This document shows positions 15,844 through 23,964 of a stretch of DNA of 64,000 bases, one piece after another (within the stretch, counting starts at the first letter, position 1; every line of letters begins with the position of its first letter). This DNA is from FLUQ01 sp031551515. GTDB taxonomy: Bacteria > Desulfobacterota > Desulfovibrionia > Desulfovibrionales > Desulfovibrionaceae. Both the position numbers and the translations under genes were made by a program. The notes under the pieces are model-generated. The model was not told the origin of the DNA, did no database searches, and saw only the letters and a program-made list of their open reading frames with translations. Location of the stretch: the NCBI GenBank assembly GCA_031551515.1, contig JAVBNL010000018.1, positions 1-64,000 on the forward strand. Direction: 5' to 3'.

Positions 15844-16170
15844 GGGTCGTCTCCTTGTGCGGCGAGTTGCGCCGGTTTTGTGTTTGTGCAACCAAAACAA
15901 CGAGATGCATGAACATAAGAAAAGAGAAACCGAACCCAATATACCCGAGTGGAAAATATACGCAATTGTAATACGCAACGGCAACGGCTCAGTTTGCTGC
16001 CAGGCGAGACCGCGAAGCGAGACGGGGGAGCAAGCGACCCCGCCCGCAGGGCGAGGGCCGGAACCGCCCGAGTCAAAGCAAGTTTTTTGCGCAGGGAGCA
16101 TACCCTTACGGTATTCGACTGGAGCAAAAAACGCCGCCTGACAAAGCCCGGCGACAAACCGGGCCGTTGC
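15844..16170. other. Intergenic region upstream of bfr
   Basis: A 327-base gap. The first 120 bases next to bfr are relatively AT-rich and should hold its promoter; I could not pick a confident Fur or PerR box. From 15991 onward the gap is filled by hairpin element copy B, which ends 11 bases before the decarboxylase stop codon. Confidence 0.6.
15991..16160. repeat. Dispersed hairpin element, copy B (interrupted)
   Basis: Inner arms GTTTTTTGC (16082-16090) and GCAAAAAAC (16124-16132) enclose the centre seen in inverse orientation (CCCTTACGGTATTCGACTGG). The outer arm AGTTTGCTGCCAGGCGAG begins at 15991. In the other copies outer and inner arms are about 15 bases apart, but here about 70 GC-rich bases lie between them, so this copy seems to carry an insertion. 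Confidence 0.7.
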
Positions 16171-17394
16171 CTATTCCCGTGAAATTTTCCCTTTCGCGTC
16201 GCGGTACAGTTCCGCCGGGCGCGCAAAGCCCGCGAAAGCGAAGGGGCTCAAGGTTGCGGCGTAGGCTCCGGCGTTGCTGATAACCAGGGTGTCGTCCACT
16301 TTCGGTTCGGGCAGGAGCGCGTCTTTGGCGATACAGTCAAGGGCCGTGCACAGGTTGCCGGTGACGGTCACGGTTTGCAGCGGCCTGCCCGCCCCGTCGG
16401 GTATGGAGACGGCATGGGCGGAAGCGTTGCTGTATATGGGCTCCAGCGGGCCGGGCACGCTGAAGGGCAGATTCATGACCGCCGGGCGCAAAAAACCGTT
16501 GAGCCCGCCCGGCACGATAACATAGCGGGTGCCGCGCGACTCTTTCACGTCGAGAACGCGAGTGACGAAGCTGCCCGCTTCCGCCGTCAGAAAGCGCCCG
16601 CTTTCGGCCAGCAGCCGGATGCCGCAAGGCAGGGCGCCCTTTTGTTCCACAACCAGGGCGCGCAGTTCGCTGTGCAGCTTGCCGAGGTCAAGGCCTTCTT
16701 TCCATTCGCCGCAAGCGATGCCGACACCGCCGCCGAAGTTGGCGAACTCCGGGGCAACGCCGAAAATACCCGCCCAGGAACGGGCCAGGGCGAACACGTG
16801 GCGGCAATAGGCCAGCAGCGCGGCATGGCTGAGCACCTGGCTGCGCAAGTACACGTGCAGGCCGCAAACGCGGATGTTTTTCAGTTTGGCGATGGATGCG
16901 GCATGCGCGGCGAGGCTTTCTTCATCAACGCCGAATTTGGCGGCCGCTCCCGGCAGAATTTCAGGCGCGGGGCCGGGCCCGAAAGCGATGGCGGGGTTGA
17001 CGCGCAGCCCCACCTTTTCCACCCGGTCCGCCTTGGCGGCCAGCGCGTTGATGCGTTCAAGCTCGCCGTACGAGTCGGCTATCAGCACGCAAGAGCCGAG
17101 GCTGGCGGCGAGTTCCCTCTCCGACTTGCCCGGCGCGGAATAGAAAATGTCGCCGGGGTCAAACCCGGTTGCCAGGGCTTTTTGCACTTCCGCGCCGGAA
17201 GCGACATCCGCGCCCGCCTTGTTGCGGCTCATAAAGCGGCAGATGGCGGGGTGCGGGTTGGTTTTGAGGGAATAGAGAATGCCGAAATCGGGCAGGGCCG
17301 CACGCAAACGCTCAAGCTGCGCCGCGATGCGCTCTTCGTCATAGAAGTAAAAGGGGAAGCCGTGCTCCGCGCCCAATGCCGCCAGGTTGATCAT
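16171..17394 (-). CDS. Type III PLP-dependent decarboxylase (DAP/ornithine family)
   Basis: A 407-residue alanine-racemase-fold decarboxylase. The PLP lysine is in ILYSLKTNPHP near residue 43. FANFGGGVGIACGE is the phosphate-binding glycine loop, and GNLCTALDCIAKD carries the cysteine and aspartate of the substrate site. The usual HIGSQ and EPGR motifs of LysA are altered to HVYLRSQ and AESGR, which is nearer the BtrK/PvsE-type branch acting on modified diamino acids. Diaminopimelate decarboxylase is therefore only one possibility. AGGAG precedes the ATG. It follows the Csd4-like peptidase by 58 bases on the same strand, so they probably form one operon. Confidence 0.82.
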   Translation of the reverse strand: MINLAALGAEHGFPFYFYDEERIAAQLERLRAALPDFGILYSLKTNPHPAICRFMSRNKAGADVASGAEVQKALATGFDPGDIFYSAPGKSERELAASLGSCVLIADSYGELERINALAAKADRVEKVGLRVNPAIAFGPGPAPEILPGAAAKFGVDEESLAAHAASIAKLKNIRVCGLHVYLRSQVLSHAALLAYCRHVFALARSWAGIFGVAPEFANFGGGVGIACGEWKEGLDLGKLHSELRALVVEQKGALPCGIRLLAESGRFLTAEAGSFVTRVLDVKESRGTRYVIVPGGLNGFLRPAVMNLPFSVPGPLEPIYSNASAHAVSIPDGAGRPLQTVTVTGNLCTALDCIAKDALLPEPKVDDTLVISNAGAYAATLSPFAFAGFARPAELYRDAKGKISRE

Positions 17395-17452
17395 GGCGTT
17401 CTCCTGTAGGGTATTGCGTGTTCGCCTGCCAGTTCGCCGAAAGACGCGCCGC

Positions 17453-18916
17453 TCAGTAGCCGAATTTGGATTCAGGCCCGCCGGTGGCGGTCATGGTCTC
17501 GCGAGAGGCGGGCAGGGCCTTGCCGAAGCGGACCAGAATCATGCCGGCAAAGGCGTCGCCCTTGTATATTTCCACCCGGAAAGTGGTGCCGCCCTTGTCC
17601 ACGGAAAAACGGGGCATGAAGTCTTGCTTGCGCAATACGATGCCGCATTCGCTGCCGTCTTCTTTTTCTTTGGTGGCGCCGATGGCGTTGACGCGATAAC
17701 CGGGCATGCTCTTGATCGAAAAGCTGCCGTCCACGGCCACCACTTCGCCGATGGGCACGGCGACGTTTTTGCCGTCGCGCACAATTTCCAGCCGCGTAAG
17801 GGAATCGTCATAATCCATGTACTGCGGGGTCAGGCGGGTCAGGGTGCGGTTGCCGTAAGCTATTTTCCAGCTGTCTTTGTCTTTGAGCACGGCCAGCAGG
17901 GGTTTGGTGTATTTGGCCGCCACGGCGGCGTCTTTTTTAAGGGGCACATAGCCCAAAGAGGGCCGGGCGTTATCCAGCGGCAGCACCAGGCGGTCGTCAT
18001 AGAGCGCGATGCCCAGGTCGCTGTTGATGGCCGTTTGCACGCCCTTGGGCGTGAGGGGGAAATTGCGCTTGAAGGCAATGCCCATCTGGCGCATGAACGA
18101 TTCAAGCACCTGAATGTGGTAATAGCTGCGGTATTCGGTGGTGAAATCTTTGCTGGCCTCAACGCCGAAAGCGGGTTTGCCGCTGTTGATGGCGAAATAG
18201 GTCAGGGTTTTTTCCATTTCCACGTCGCCCTTGCGGGTTTCGGTGTTTTTCAGGTGATAGCAGTGCTCGGGCTTGAGCAGCCTTTTGTTGGCGTCTTGCA
18301 CGGCGATGCGGGCCATTTTGCCCAACTGGCCGAAACTGGGCGCGTCAATATTTTCCTGGTCGATGATCACGCACTGGCCCCAGCGTTTGGGGTTGCGCAT
18401 GGCGTTTTCCCAGGTGGGCCGGTAAAAGCCGGAACCGTCGTGCAGATTGAGAATAACCCCCACGCCGGGGTCGCGAATGATATCCTGTATGCGCCGCACG
18501 GCGGAATAATCGGGGTCTTTGGCGTCCACATGCGCGAACTTGCGGTTCATGTCGCCGCCGGCGCCCCGGTTGCGCTCGATAATGCTGGGAAAATTGAGGT
18601 TGGGGACCACCCAGACCTGGCCGGAAGTGATGGTGTAGCTGGTGACTAGAAGAGACGCGGCGGAAAAGCCGCCCGGTTCGTCGCCCTGAATGCCGCCCAC
18701 GACCAGCAGCACGGGGCCGCCGCCCGGTCCCAGGCGATGCAAGGTGAAATCGAGACCCGTGCGCGCGTCGCCCAGGGCGGAGGCCAGGCGGGCTATTTTG
18801 GGCACGGGCTTGGCATCCGGCGCGGGCGGCGCGGCGGATGCGGCGGAATGCGCCGTCAGGGCGAAAACGCAGGCGAAGAGAAGCAAGACCGGAAAAAGAT
18901 GGCGAATCGGCATCAT
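17453..18916 (-). CDS. Csd4-like peptidoglycan D,L-carboxypeptidase (M14/M99)
   Basis: Zinc carboxypeptidase of 487 residues with a signal peptide (MMPIRHLFPVLLLFACVFALTA). The zinc site reads GGIQGDEPGG with Q77 and E80, and LNLHDGSG with H159. The Gln ligand is the hallmark of Helicobacter Csd4 and Campylobacter Pgp1, periplasmic enzymes that remove meso-DAP from peptidoglycan tripeptides and set cell curvature. The C-terminal 200 residues fit the Ig-like and third domains of that family. The start at 18916 gives the best signal peptide with GGGG upstream; the frame runs on to 18994. It is likely the first gene of an operon with the PLP decarboxylase, and fits a curved vibrioid cell. Confidence 0.87.
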   Translation of the reverse strand: MMPIRHLFPVLLLFACVFALTAHSAASAAPPAPDAKPVPKIARLASALGDARTGLDFTLHRLGPGGGPVLLVVGGIQGDEPGGFSAASLLVTSYTITSGQVWVVPNLNFPSIIERNRGAGGDMNRKFAHVDAKDPDYSAVRRIQDIIRDPGVGVILNLHDGSGFYRPTWENAMRNPKRWGQCVIIDQENIDAPSFGQLGKMARIAVQDANKRLLKPEHCYHLKNTETRKGDVEMEKTLTYFAINSGKPAFGVEASKDFTTEYRSYYHIQVLESFMRQMGIAFKRNFPLTPKGVQTAINSDLGIALYDDRLVLPLDNARPSLGYVPLKKDAAVAAKYTKPLLAVLKDKDSWKIAYGNRTLTRLTPQYMDYDDSLTRLEIVRDGKNVAVPIGEVVAVDGSFSIKSMPGYRVNAIGATKEKEDGSECGIVLRKQDFMPRFSVDKGGTTFRVEIYKGDAFAGMILVRFGKALPASRETMTATGGPESKFGY

Positions 18917-19056
18917 GCGGCACGTACCCCGGGCCATAACGTTAGTGTTTCGCGGCACCGGTTTCCTCATAGCGCACTTTGCATAAGAAACCAACCTTGA
19001 CCTCGCCCCGTCCTTTTCGTAGCGTACCCGATACCCAATGCCTGAGGTTTTTTGTT

Positions 19057-21042
19057 ATGAGCCACGCCAACCTTACCGCCCGTTACCGCCCGCAGACCTT
19101 CGCCGATCTGGCGGGGCAGGATACCGTGCGGGCCATTCTTTCCCGCGCCGCCGCTGAAGATAAAGTCGCCCCTGCCTATCTTTTCAGCGGCACCAGGGGC
19201 GTGGGCAAAACCACGCTGGCCCGCGTTTTCGCCAAAGCGCTGAACTGTGTGCACGCCCCGGCCGCCGAACCTTGCAACGAATGCGAGCGCTGCCGCCAGA
19301 TTACGCTGGGAACGGCCGTGGACGTGGTGGAAATCGACGGCGCTTCCAACCGGGGCATCGACGACGTGCGCCGCCTGAAAGAGGTCGTGGGCTATGCCCC
19401 CATGGACGGGCGTTATAAAGTTTTTATCATCGACGAAGCGCACATGCTGTCGCGCGACGCCTTCAACGCGCTTTTGAAAACCCTGGAAGAACCCCCGGCC
19501 CGGGTGACCTTCATCATGGCCACCACGGAATCGCACAAGTTCCCCCCCACCATTCTCAGCCGCTGTCAGCACTATGTGTTCAAGCGCCTGTCGGAACAGG
19601 GGCTGGAAGCGCATTTGCGCAAGATCCTGACCGCCGAAAGCGTGCCATTCGACGCTTCCGCCGTGCGCCTTTTGACCCGCCGCGCCGCGGGTAGCGTGCG
19701 CGACGCCATGTCCCTTTTGGGCCAGGTGCTGGCGCTGGGGGGCGAAAAGCTGACGGAAGACGACACCCGCCGCGTGCTGGGCCTGGCCGGGCAAGAGCTG
19801 CTCTTCACCCTGCTGGGGCTTCTGCGCGAAGGCAATACCCCGGCTATCGTCAACCTGGTGCGCGAAATGCTCGATTCCGGCCTGGATCTGGGCTTTTTTC
19901 TGCGGGAACTGGCGCTGTGCTGGCGCACGCTGTTCGTGCTGCGCCAGGCGGATGGCGCGGCCGGCGCGACCGGTGCGACCGGCGCGAGGGGTTCGGCCGC
20001 TGCCGCGCTGGAGCTGTCCGAAGCCGACGCCGTGCGCTGGCAGGCGGAAGCCGCCCAGTTCAGCCTGGCCCATATCCACGCGGCCTGGCAAATGACCCTT
20101 GACGGGCAGCGCCGGGTCATGACCAGCCTGGAACCGGCGCTGGCCCTGGAACTTTTGTTGCTGAACATCGCCATGCTGCCCCGGCTGCTGCCGCTGGAAG
20201 ACCTTTCGCGCCTCAGCCGGGCGGGGGGGGCGCCCGCTCCTTCTTCCGCGCCGCCTTCCACGCCGGGAGGCGCTGCGGGAGCAGGGAGCATGCCGGGCGG
20301 GCAAGGCGGGCGCGGCCCAGCGGCCTCGCCAGCGCAAGGGCAAAATTTCGCTGCGTCCGCGGGCACTGCAAGCGCTGCGCATGCCGCCGCTCCGGTTCAG
20401 GAAGCCGCACCCCGGAAGGATGTTCCGGCGGGTGTTCCCGTTCGCATAGAAGAGGGTTCTGCCGGCCCGGCCGAAGAATGCTTGCCCGTGGCGGAGGCCA
20501 TGCCGCCAGACGACTTTGCCCCTGCTGATGAAGACGCGCAGACCTTTTTTGAGGAAGCCCCGGCCGCTGCCGCTGGGCTGGATGCCTTCGGGCCTGATTT
20601 CGCGGCCTCCCCGAGCGCTCAGGGTGCCCCGGGTGATCCGGGCGCAGCAACCACCCAGCGGCGGCCCGAAGACCTCTCGTGGTCGGCTTTTCTGCGCTTC
20701 TGTGGGCAGCGGCAAAACCTGCCCGCCAACGTCATGGGCATGTTCCGCACTCTCAAGGGCGTGTTTGAAGAGCCGGCCCTGTGCGTAACGCCCGCGGGCA
20801 GTTTCGCGCAAGAGCAACTGAACCAGCCGGAAACCAAAGCGCGTTTTCTTGCCCTGGCGCGGGAATATTACGGCGCCGACGCGGCCCTTCGCGTGCTGCC
20901 GCCGCCTCCGGTCAAAAGCCCGGCCGAGATCAAGGAAGAGGTGCGCGCCCACCCGGCCGTGCAACTGCTGGAAAAGGAAATGGGCGCCCGCCTGATCGAC
21001 TACGGCATCAGCTTCGGGCAAGACGCCGGGCCCTTACAGTAA
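19057..21042 (+). CDS. dnaX: DNA polymerase III subunit gamma/tau
   Basis: Clamp-loader ATPase of 661 residues. The AAA+ domain has Walker A GTRGVGKT (45-52), a zinc module C64, C73, C76, C79, and Walker B with IIDEAHMLS. It is followed by the collar and a long Pro/Ala-rich low-complexity linker (about 390-545). The C-terminal region (LSWSAFLRFCGQRQNLPANVMG) is the tau extension that contacts the replicase and DnaB. I saw no A-AAA-AAG slippery sequence, so separate gamma production by frameshifting is not supported. The ATG at 19057 begins the conserved ARYRPQTF start. It heads the dnaX-ybaB-recR cluster. Confidence 0.95.
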   Translation: MSHANLTARYRPQTFADLAGQDTVRAILSRAAAEDKVAPAYLFSGTRGVGKTTLARVFAKALNCVHAPAAEPCNECERCRQITLGTAVDVVEIDGASNRGIDDVRRLKEVVGYAPMDGRYKVFIIDEAHMLSRDAFNALLKTLEEPPARVTFIMATTESHKFPPTILSRCQHYVFKRLSEQGLEAHLRKILTAESVPFDASAVRLLTRRAAGSVRDAMSLLGQVLALGGEKLTEDDTRRVLGLAGQELLFTLLGLLREGNTPAIVNLVREMLDSGLDLGFFLRELALCWRTLFVLRQADGAAGATGATGARGSAAAALELSEADAVRWQAEAAQFSLAHIHAAWQMTLDGQRRVMTSLEPALALELLLLNIAMLPRLLPLEDLSRLSRAGGAPAPSSAPPSTPGGAAGAGSMPGGQGGRGPAASPAQGQNFAASAGTASAAHAAAPVQEAAPRKDVPAGVPVRIEEGSAGPAEECLPVAEAMPPDDFAPADEDAQTFFEEAPAAAAGLDAFGPDFAASPSAQGAPGDPGAATTQRRPEDLSWSAFLRFCGQRQNLPANVMGMFRTLKGVFEEPALCVTPAGSFAQEQLNQPETKARFLALAREYYGADAALRVLPPPPVKSPAEIKEEVRAHPAVQLLEKEMGARLIDYGISFGQDAGPLQ

Positions 21043-21064
21043 CTTTTTTGCGAGGATAAACGAC

Positions 21065-21376
21065 ATGCAAGGCATGGACGGAATTTTGCGCCAGGCGCAG
21101 GAAATGCAAAGCAAGCTGGCGAAAATACAGGAAGAGCTGGGGAACAAAACCGTTGCCGCCAGCAGCGGCGGGGGCATGGTCACCGTGCTCTGCACCGGCA
21201 AGCAGGAGATACGCTCCATTCGCATCGAAAAGAGCATCGTCAACCCAGACGACGTGGAAATGCTGGAAGATCTGGTGCTGACCGCCGTGAACGAGGCCAT
21301 CCGCCAGTCGCATGAAATGGCCGCGCGGGAGATGAGCGCGTTGACGGGCGGGCTGCGCATTCCCGGCCTGATGTAA
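21065..21376 (+). CDS. ybaB: YbaB/EbfC nucleoid-associated protein
   Basis: A 103-residue dimeric DNA-binding protein. The family pattern is complete: MDGILRQAQEMQSKLAKIQEEL, GGGMVTVLCTGKQEIRSIRIE and the C-terminal TGGLRIPGLM. It binds DNA as a tweezer-shaped homodimer and is nearly always found between dnaX and recR, as here. GAGGATA precedes the ATG at 21065. Gaps of 22 and 13 bases to the neighbours indicate one transcript. Confidence 0.95.
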   Translation: MQGMDGILRQAQEMQSKLAKIQEELGNKTVAASSGGGMVTVLCTGKQEIRSIRIEKSIVNPDDVEMLEDLVLTAVNEAIRQSHEMAAREMSALTGGLRIPGLM

Positions 21377-21389
21377 GGGCGGCCCCGCT

Positions 21390-21998
21390 ATGTCAAACCG
21401 TTTGCCCGAACCCTTGCAGGACGTGGTCGGCCAGATCGGACGGCTGCCCGGCCTGGGCCCCAAATCGGCCCTGCGCGTAGCCATGACCTTTCTCAAATGG
21501 CCGGAAGCTGAAACCCGCCGCCTGGGCAAGGCTATTCACGATTTGCGCGACAATTTGCACCTGTGCTCGCTGTGCGGGGCGCTGACGGACAAAGACCCCT
21601 GTGCCGTGTGTTCCGACCCCGCCCGCTCAGGCGAAACGCTGTGCCTGGTTTCAGAGTGGGACAGCATGCTGACCCTGGAAGACGGCGGCTTTTACAAAGG
21701 CATGTACCTGATCCTGGGCGGCCTTCTGGCCCCGCTGGACAACATAACCCCGGAAACGCTGGAACTGGAAAAACTGGAAGAGCGCCTTCGCCAGGGAACG
21801 GTACAAGAGCTGATCCTGGCGCTGGGCACCCGGCTGGAAGCGGAAAGCACATCCGTGTTCATCAGAAACCGTATTGCCGCGCGCTTTCCGCATATCCGCA
21901 TCACCCGGTTGGCCCAGGGCATACCGCTGGGCGCGGAAGTGCGGTTCATGGACCGGGAAACCTTGCGGCAATCATTGAATTACCGCCAACAACTGTAA
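21390..21998 (+). CDS. recR: Recombination protein RecR
   Basis: A 202-residue component of RecFOR that loads RecA at gaps. It has an N-terminal helix-hairpin-helix (RLPGLGPKSALRVA), a zinc finger (C59, C62, C71, C74) and a Toprim domain (CLVSEWDSMLTLE ... LILGGLLAPLDNI ... LALGTRLEAESTSVFI). Length and order are standard. It is co-directional with dnaX and ybaB. Confidence 0.95.
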   Translation: MSNRLPEPLQDVVGQIGRLPGLGPKSALRVAMTFLKWPEAETRRLGKAIHDLRDNLHLCSLCGALTDKDPCAVCSDPARSGETLCLVSEWDSMLTLEDGGFYKGMYLILGGLLAPLDNITPETLELEKLEERLRQGTVQELILALGTRLEAESTSVFIRNRIAARFPHIRITRLAQGIPLGAEVRFMDRETLRQSLNYRQQL

Positions 21999-22044
21999 CA
22001 TGCCGCCTCCGTTTTTTGTATTTTCGGCAAGGGGTTCGGCCTGA

Positions 22045-23085
22045 ATGCGCACCGTCATAGCCATACCTCCTCTGCCGCGCATGAGCGGCGGCGTTTCCGT
22101 GCTCTATCAGATAGCGGCCCGGCTGCAGGCGCTGAATCTGCCCGTGGCCCTGACCTCGGTGAAGCCGGATGCGTCGGGTCTTGCCGCGCACGAACAGGCC
22201 GGGTTTACCGTGCTGCCCTGGGGCAGCGGCGGCAAAGGCCTGGGCTTGACCGCCGATGACTGTTTCCTTGTGCCCGAAGGCTGGCCCAACATGCTGGCGC
22301 CGGGCCTTGCGGCCAGCGCGCGCAACCTGGTCTATGTGCAGAACTGGGCCTATCTTTTCTCCGCTCTGCCGTCGGGGGTGCGCTGGCAAGATCTGCCGGT
22401 TTCTTTTCTGGCGGTTTCCCACCCCGTGGCCTGGTTCATGGAAACCCTGGCCGGGCTGACGCCGGCGGGCATTTTGCGGCCCATGATCGATACCCAGCTT
22501 TTTCATCCCGGCAGCAAGCCGGAAGATAGGGTGCGCATTGCCTGGATGCCCCGCAAAAACAAAGCCCTGGCCGAGCAGATACGCCAGATTGTAACCGCGG
22601 CCCTGCAAACAGCAAAAGACAATCCCCCAAAGCTGGAATGGGTGGAAATACGCAATCTGCCGCCTGCGGGCGTTGCCGAAGAACTCTCCACCTGCCACAT
22701 CTTTCTTGCCACGGGCTTTCCCGAAGGGCTCGGCCTGCCGCCGCTGGAAGCCATGGCCAGCGGCTGCCTGACCGTGGGGTTCAGCGGTTTCGGCGGCTGG
22801 GATTACATGCGCACGGCGCAGATGAGCGGGCACACGCCCTCGTTTGATCTCAGGCCCGTGCCCTGGTCGGGCAACGGCTATTTCGTGTCCGACGGCGAAG
22901 TGATAGACGCCTCCCGCGCGCTGCTTGAGGCCGTTCACCTGGCACACTGCAAGGCGCCGGTTCTGGATATGATTTTGAACCAGGGCCGGATAACGGCGGA
23001 AAGCTATTCGCGCGAAGAACAGCTCAAAGCCGTGCAGGCGCTGTGGACCTCGTTTCCGCTGACTCTGGTGCCCGCGAAATCGTAA
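22045..23085 (+). CDS. Family 4-like glycosyltransferase
   Basis: A 346-residue GT-B protein. The N-terminal MSGGVSVLYQIAARLQALN is the acceptor-side glycine loop. The C-terminal half has FLATGFPEGLGLPPLEAMASGCLTVGFSGFGG, where the E..GLPPLEAMA pattern is the nucleotide-sugar EX7E-type motif of GT4. It lacks a clear membrane segment. No cell-wall or O-antigen cluster surrounds it, so donor and acceptor are unknown. AAGGGG lies upstream of the start. Confidence 0.8.
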   Translation: MRTVIAIPPLPRMSGGVSVLYQIAARLQALNLPVALTSVKPDASGLAAHEQAGFTVLPWGSGGKGLGLTADDCFLVPEGWPNMLAPGLAASARNLVYVQNWAYLFSALPSGVRWQDLPVSFLAVSHPVAWFMETLAGLTPAGILRPMIDTQLFHPGSKPEDRVRIAWMPRKNKALAEQIRQIVTAALQTAKDNPPKLEWVEIRNLPPAGVAEELSTCHIFLATGFPEGLGLPPLEAMASGCLTVGFSGFGGWDYMRTAQMSGHTPSFDLRPVPWSGNGYFVSDGEVIDASRALLEAVHLAHCKAPVLDMILNQGRITAESYSREEQLKAVQALWTSFPLTLVPAKS

Positions 23086-23131
23086 CAACAAAATTACCCC
23101 CCTTTTTTTCAAAGCGACTTATATTTCGGCC

Positions 23132-23962
23132 ATGAGCAAACATAACCACCTCTCGGCCCCATCGCCGCAATCGCTGGGCCTGCCCCTGACCGGGGTTGAT
23201 TCCCACGCCCACCTGGATATGAAGCACTTCGGCGCGGACCTCGCCGCCGTGCTGGACCGCGCCCGTGAATCGGGCGTTTCGCGCATCGGCAACGTGTTCC
23301 TCGACCTGGAAGCCTGGGAAAAAGGCCAAGAGCTGTTTCGTGACCGGCCGGAAGTTTTTTTCCTGCTGGGCATTCACCCGACCGATGCCATGCATTATAA
23401 TGACAAGACGCGGGAAGGCTTTGCCGCCGCGTTTGCCGCCGACCCCCGGCTGCGGGCGCTGGGTGAGATCGGCCTTGATTTTTACTGGAAAGACTGCCCG
23501 CCGGAGGTGCAGCGCGCGGCATTCATCGACCAGCTCCACTTGGCGCGAGAGCTTGCGCGGCCCGTGGTAATCCACTGCCGCGACGCGTACGCCGAAACCG
23601 TGACCATTTTGCGGGACGAGGGTTTTCACGGCCGTCCCCTGTTGTGGCATTGTTTCGGCGGCGACGCGGACCAGGCGCAATACCTTGTGGATGCGGGCTG
23701 GCATATTTCCATACCCGGTCCGGTGACTTTTCCCGCGAACCATGCTCTGCGCGCGGCCTTGCGGGTTATTCCCGCCGACCGGCTGCTGCTGGAGACCGAC
23801 TGCCCCTATCTTGCGCCCATGCCTTACCGGGGCAGGCGCAACGAGCCCGCCTACACGGTGTTTACCGCCGCGGCCGTGGCCGAAGCGTTAGGGGAAAAGC
23901 CGGAAGATGTCTGGACGCGCTGCGGCGAGAACGCGAAACGGTTTTTTGGATTGGAGGCATAG
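23132..23962 (+). CDS. tatD: TatD-family metal-dependent deoxyribonuclease
   Basis: A 276-residue TIM-barrel nuclease of the TatD/YcfH family. The metal ligands appear in order: DSHAHLD near the start, GEIGLDFYW, VIHCRDAY, LWHCFGGD and LLETDCPYL. The family acts as a Mg-dependent 3'-5' exonuclease in DNA repair and quality control. The N-terminus (MSKHNHLSAPSPQSL) is slightly longer than usual. The next gene starts 2 bases after its stop, so the two are co-transcribed. Confidence 0.88.
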   Translation: MSKHNHLSAPSPQSLGLPLTGVDSHAHLDMKHFGADLAAVLDRARESGVSRIGNVFLDLEAWEKGQELFRDRPEVFFLLGIHPTDAMHYNDKTREGFAAAFAADPRLRALGEIGLDFYWKDCPPEVQRAAFIDQLHLARELARPVVIHCRDAYAETVTILRDEGFHGRPLLWHCFGGDADQAQYLVDAGWHISIPGPVTFPANHALRAALRVIPADRLLLETDCPYLAPMPYRGRRNEPAYTVFTAAAVAEALGEKPEDVWTRCGENAKRFFGLEA

Positions 23963-23964
23963 TC

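Noticed and set aside
19057..21042. Programmed frameshift in dnaX producing gamma
   Set aside because: No A-AAA-AAG slippery heptamer with downstream stem was seen in the linker region.
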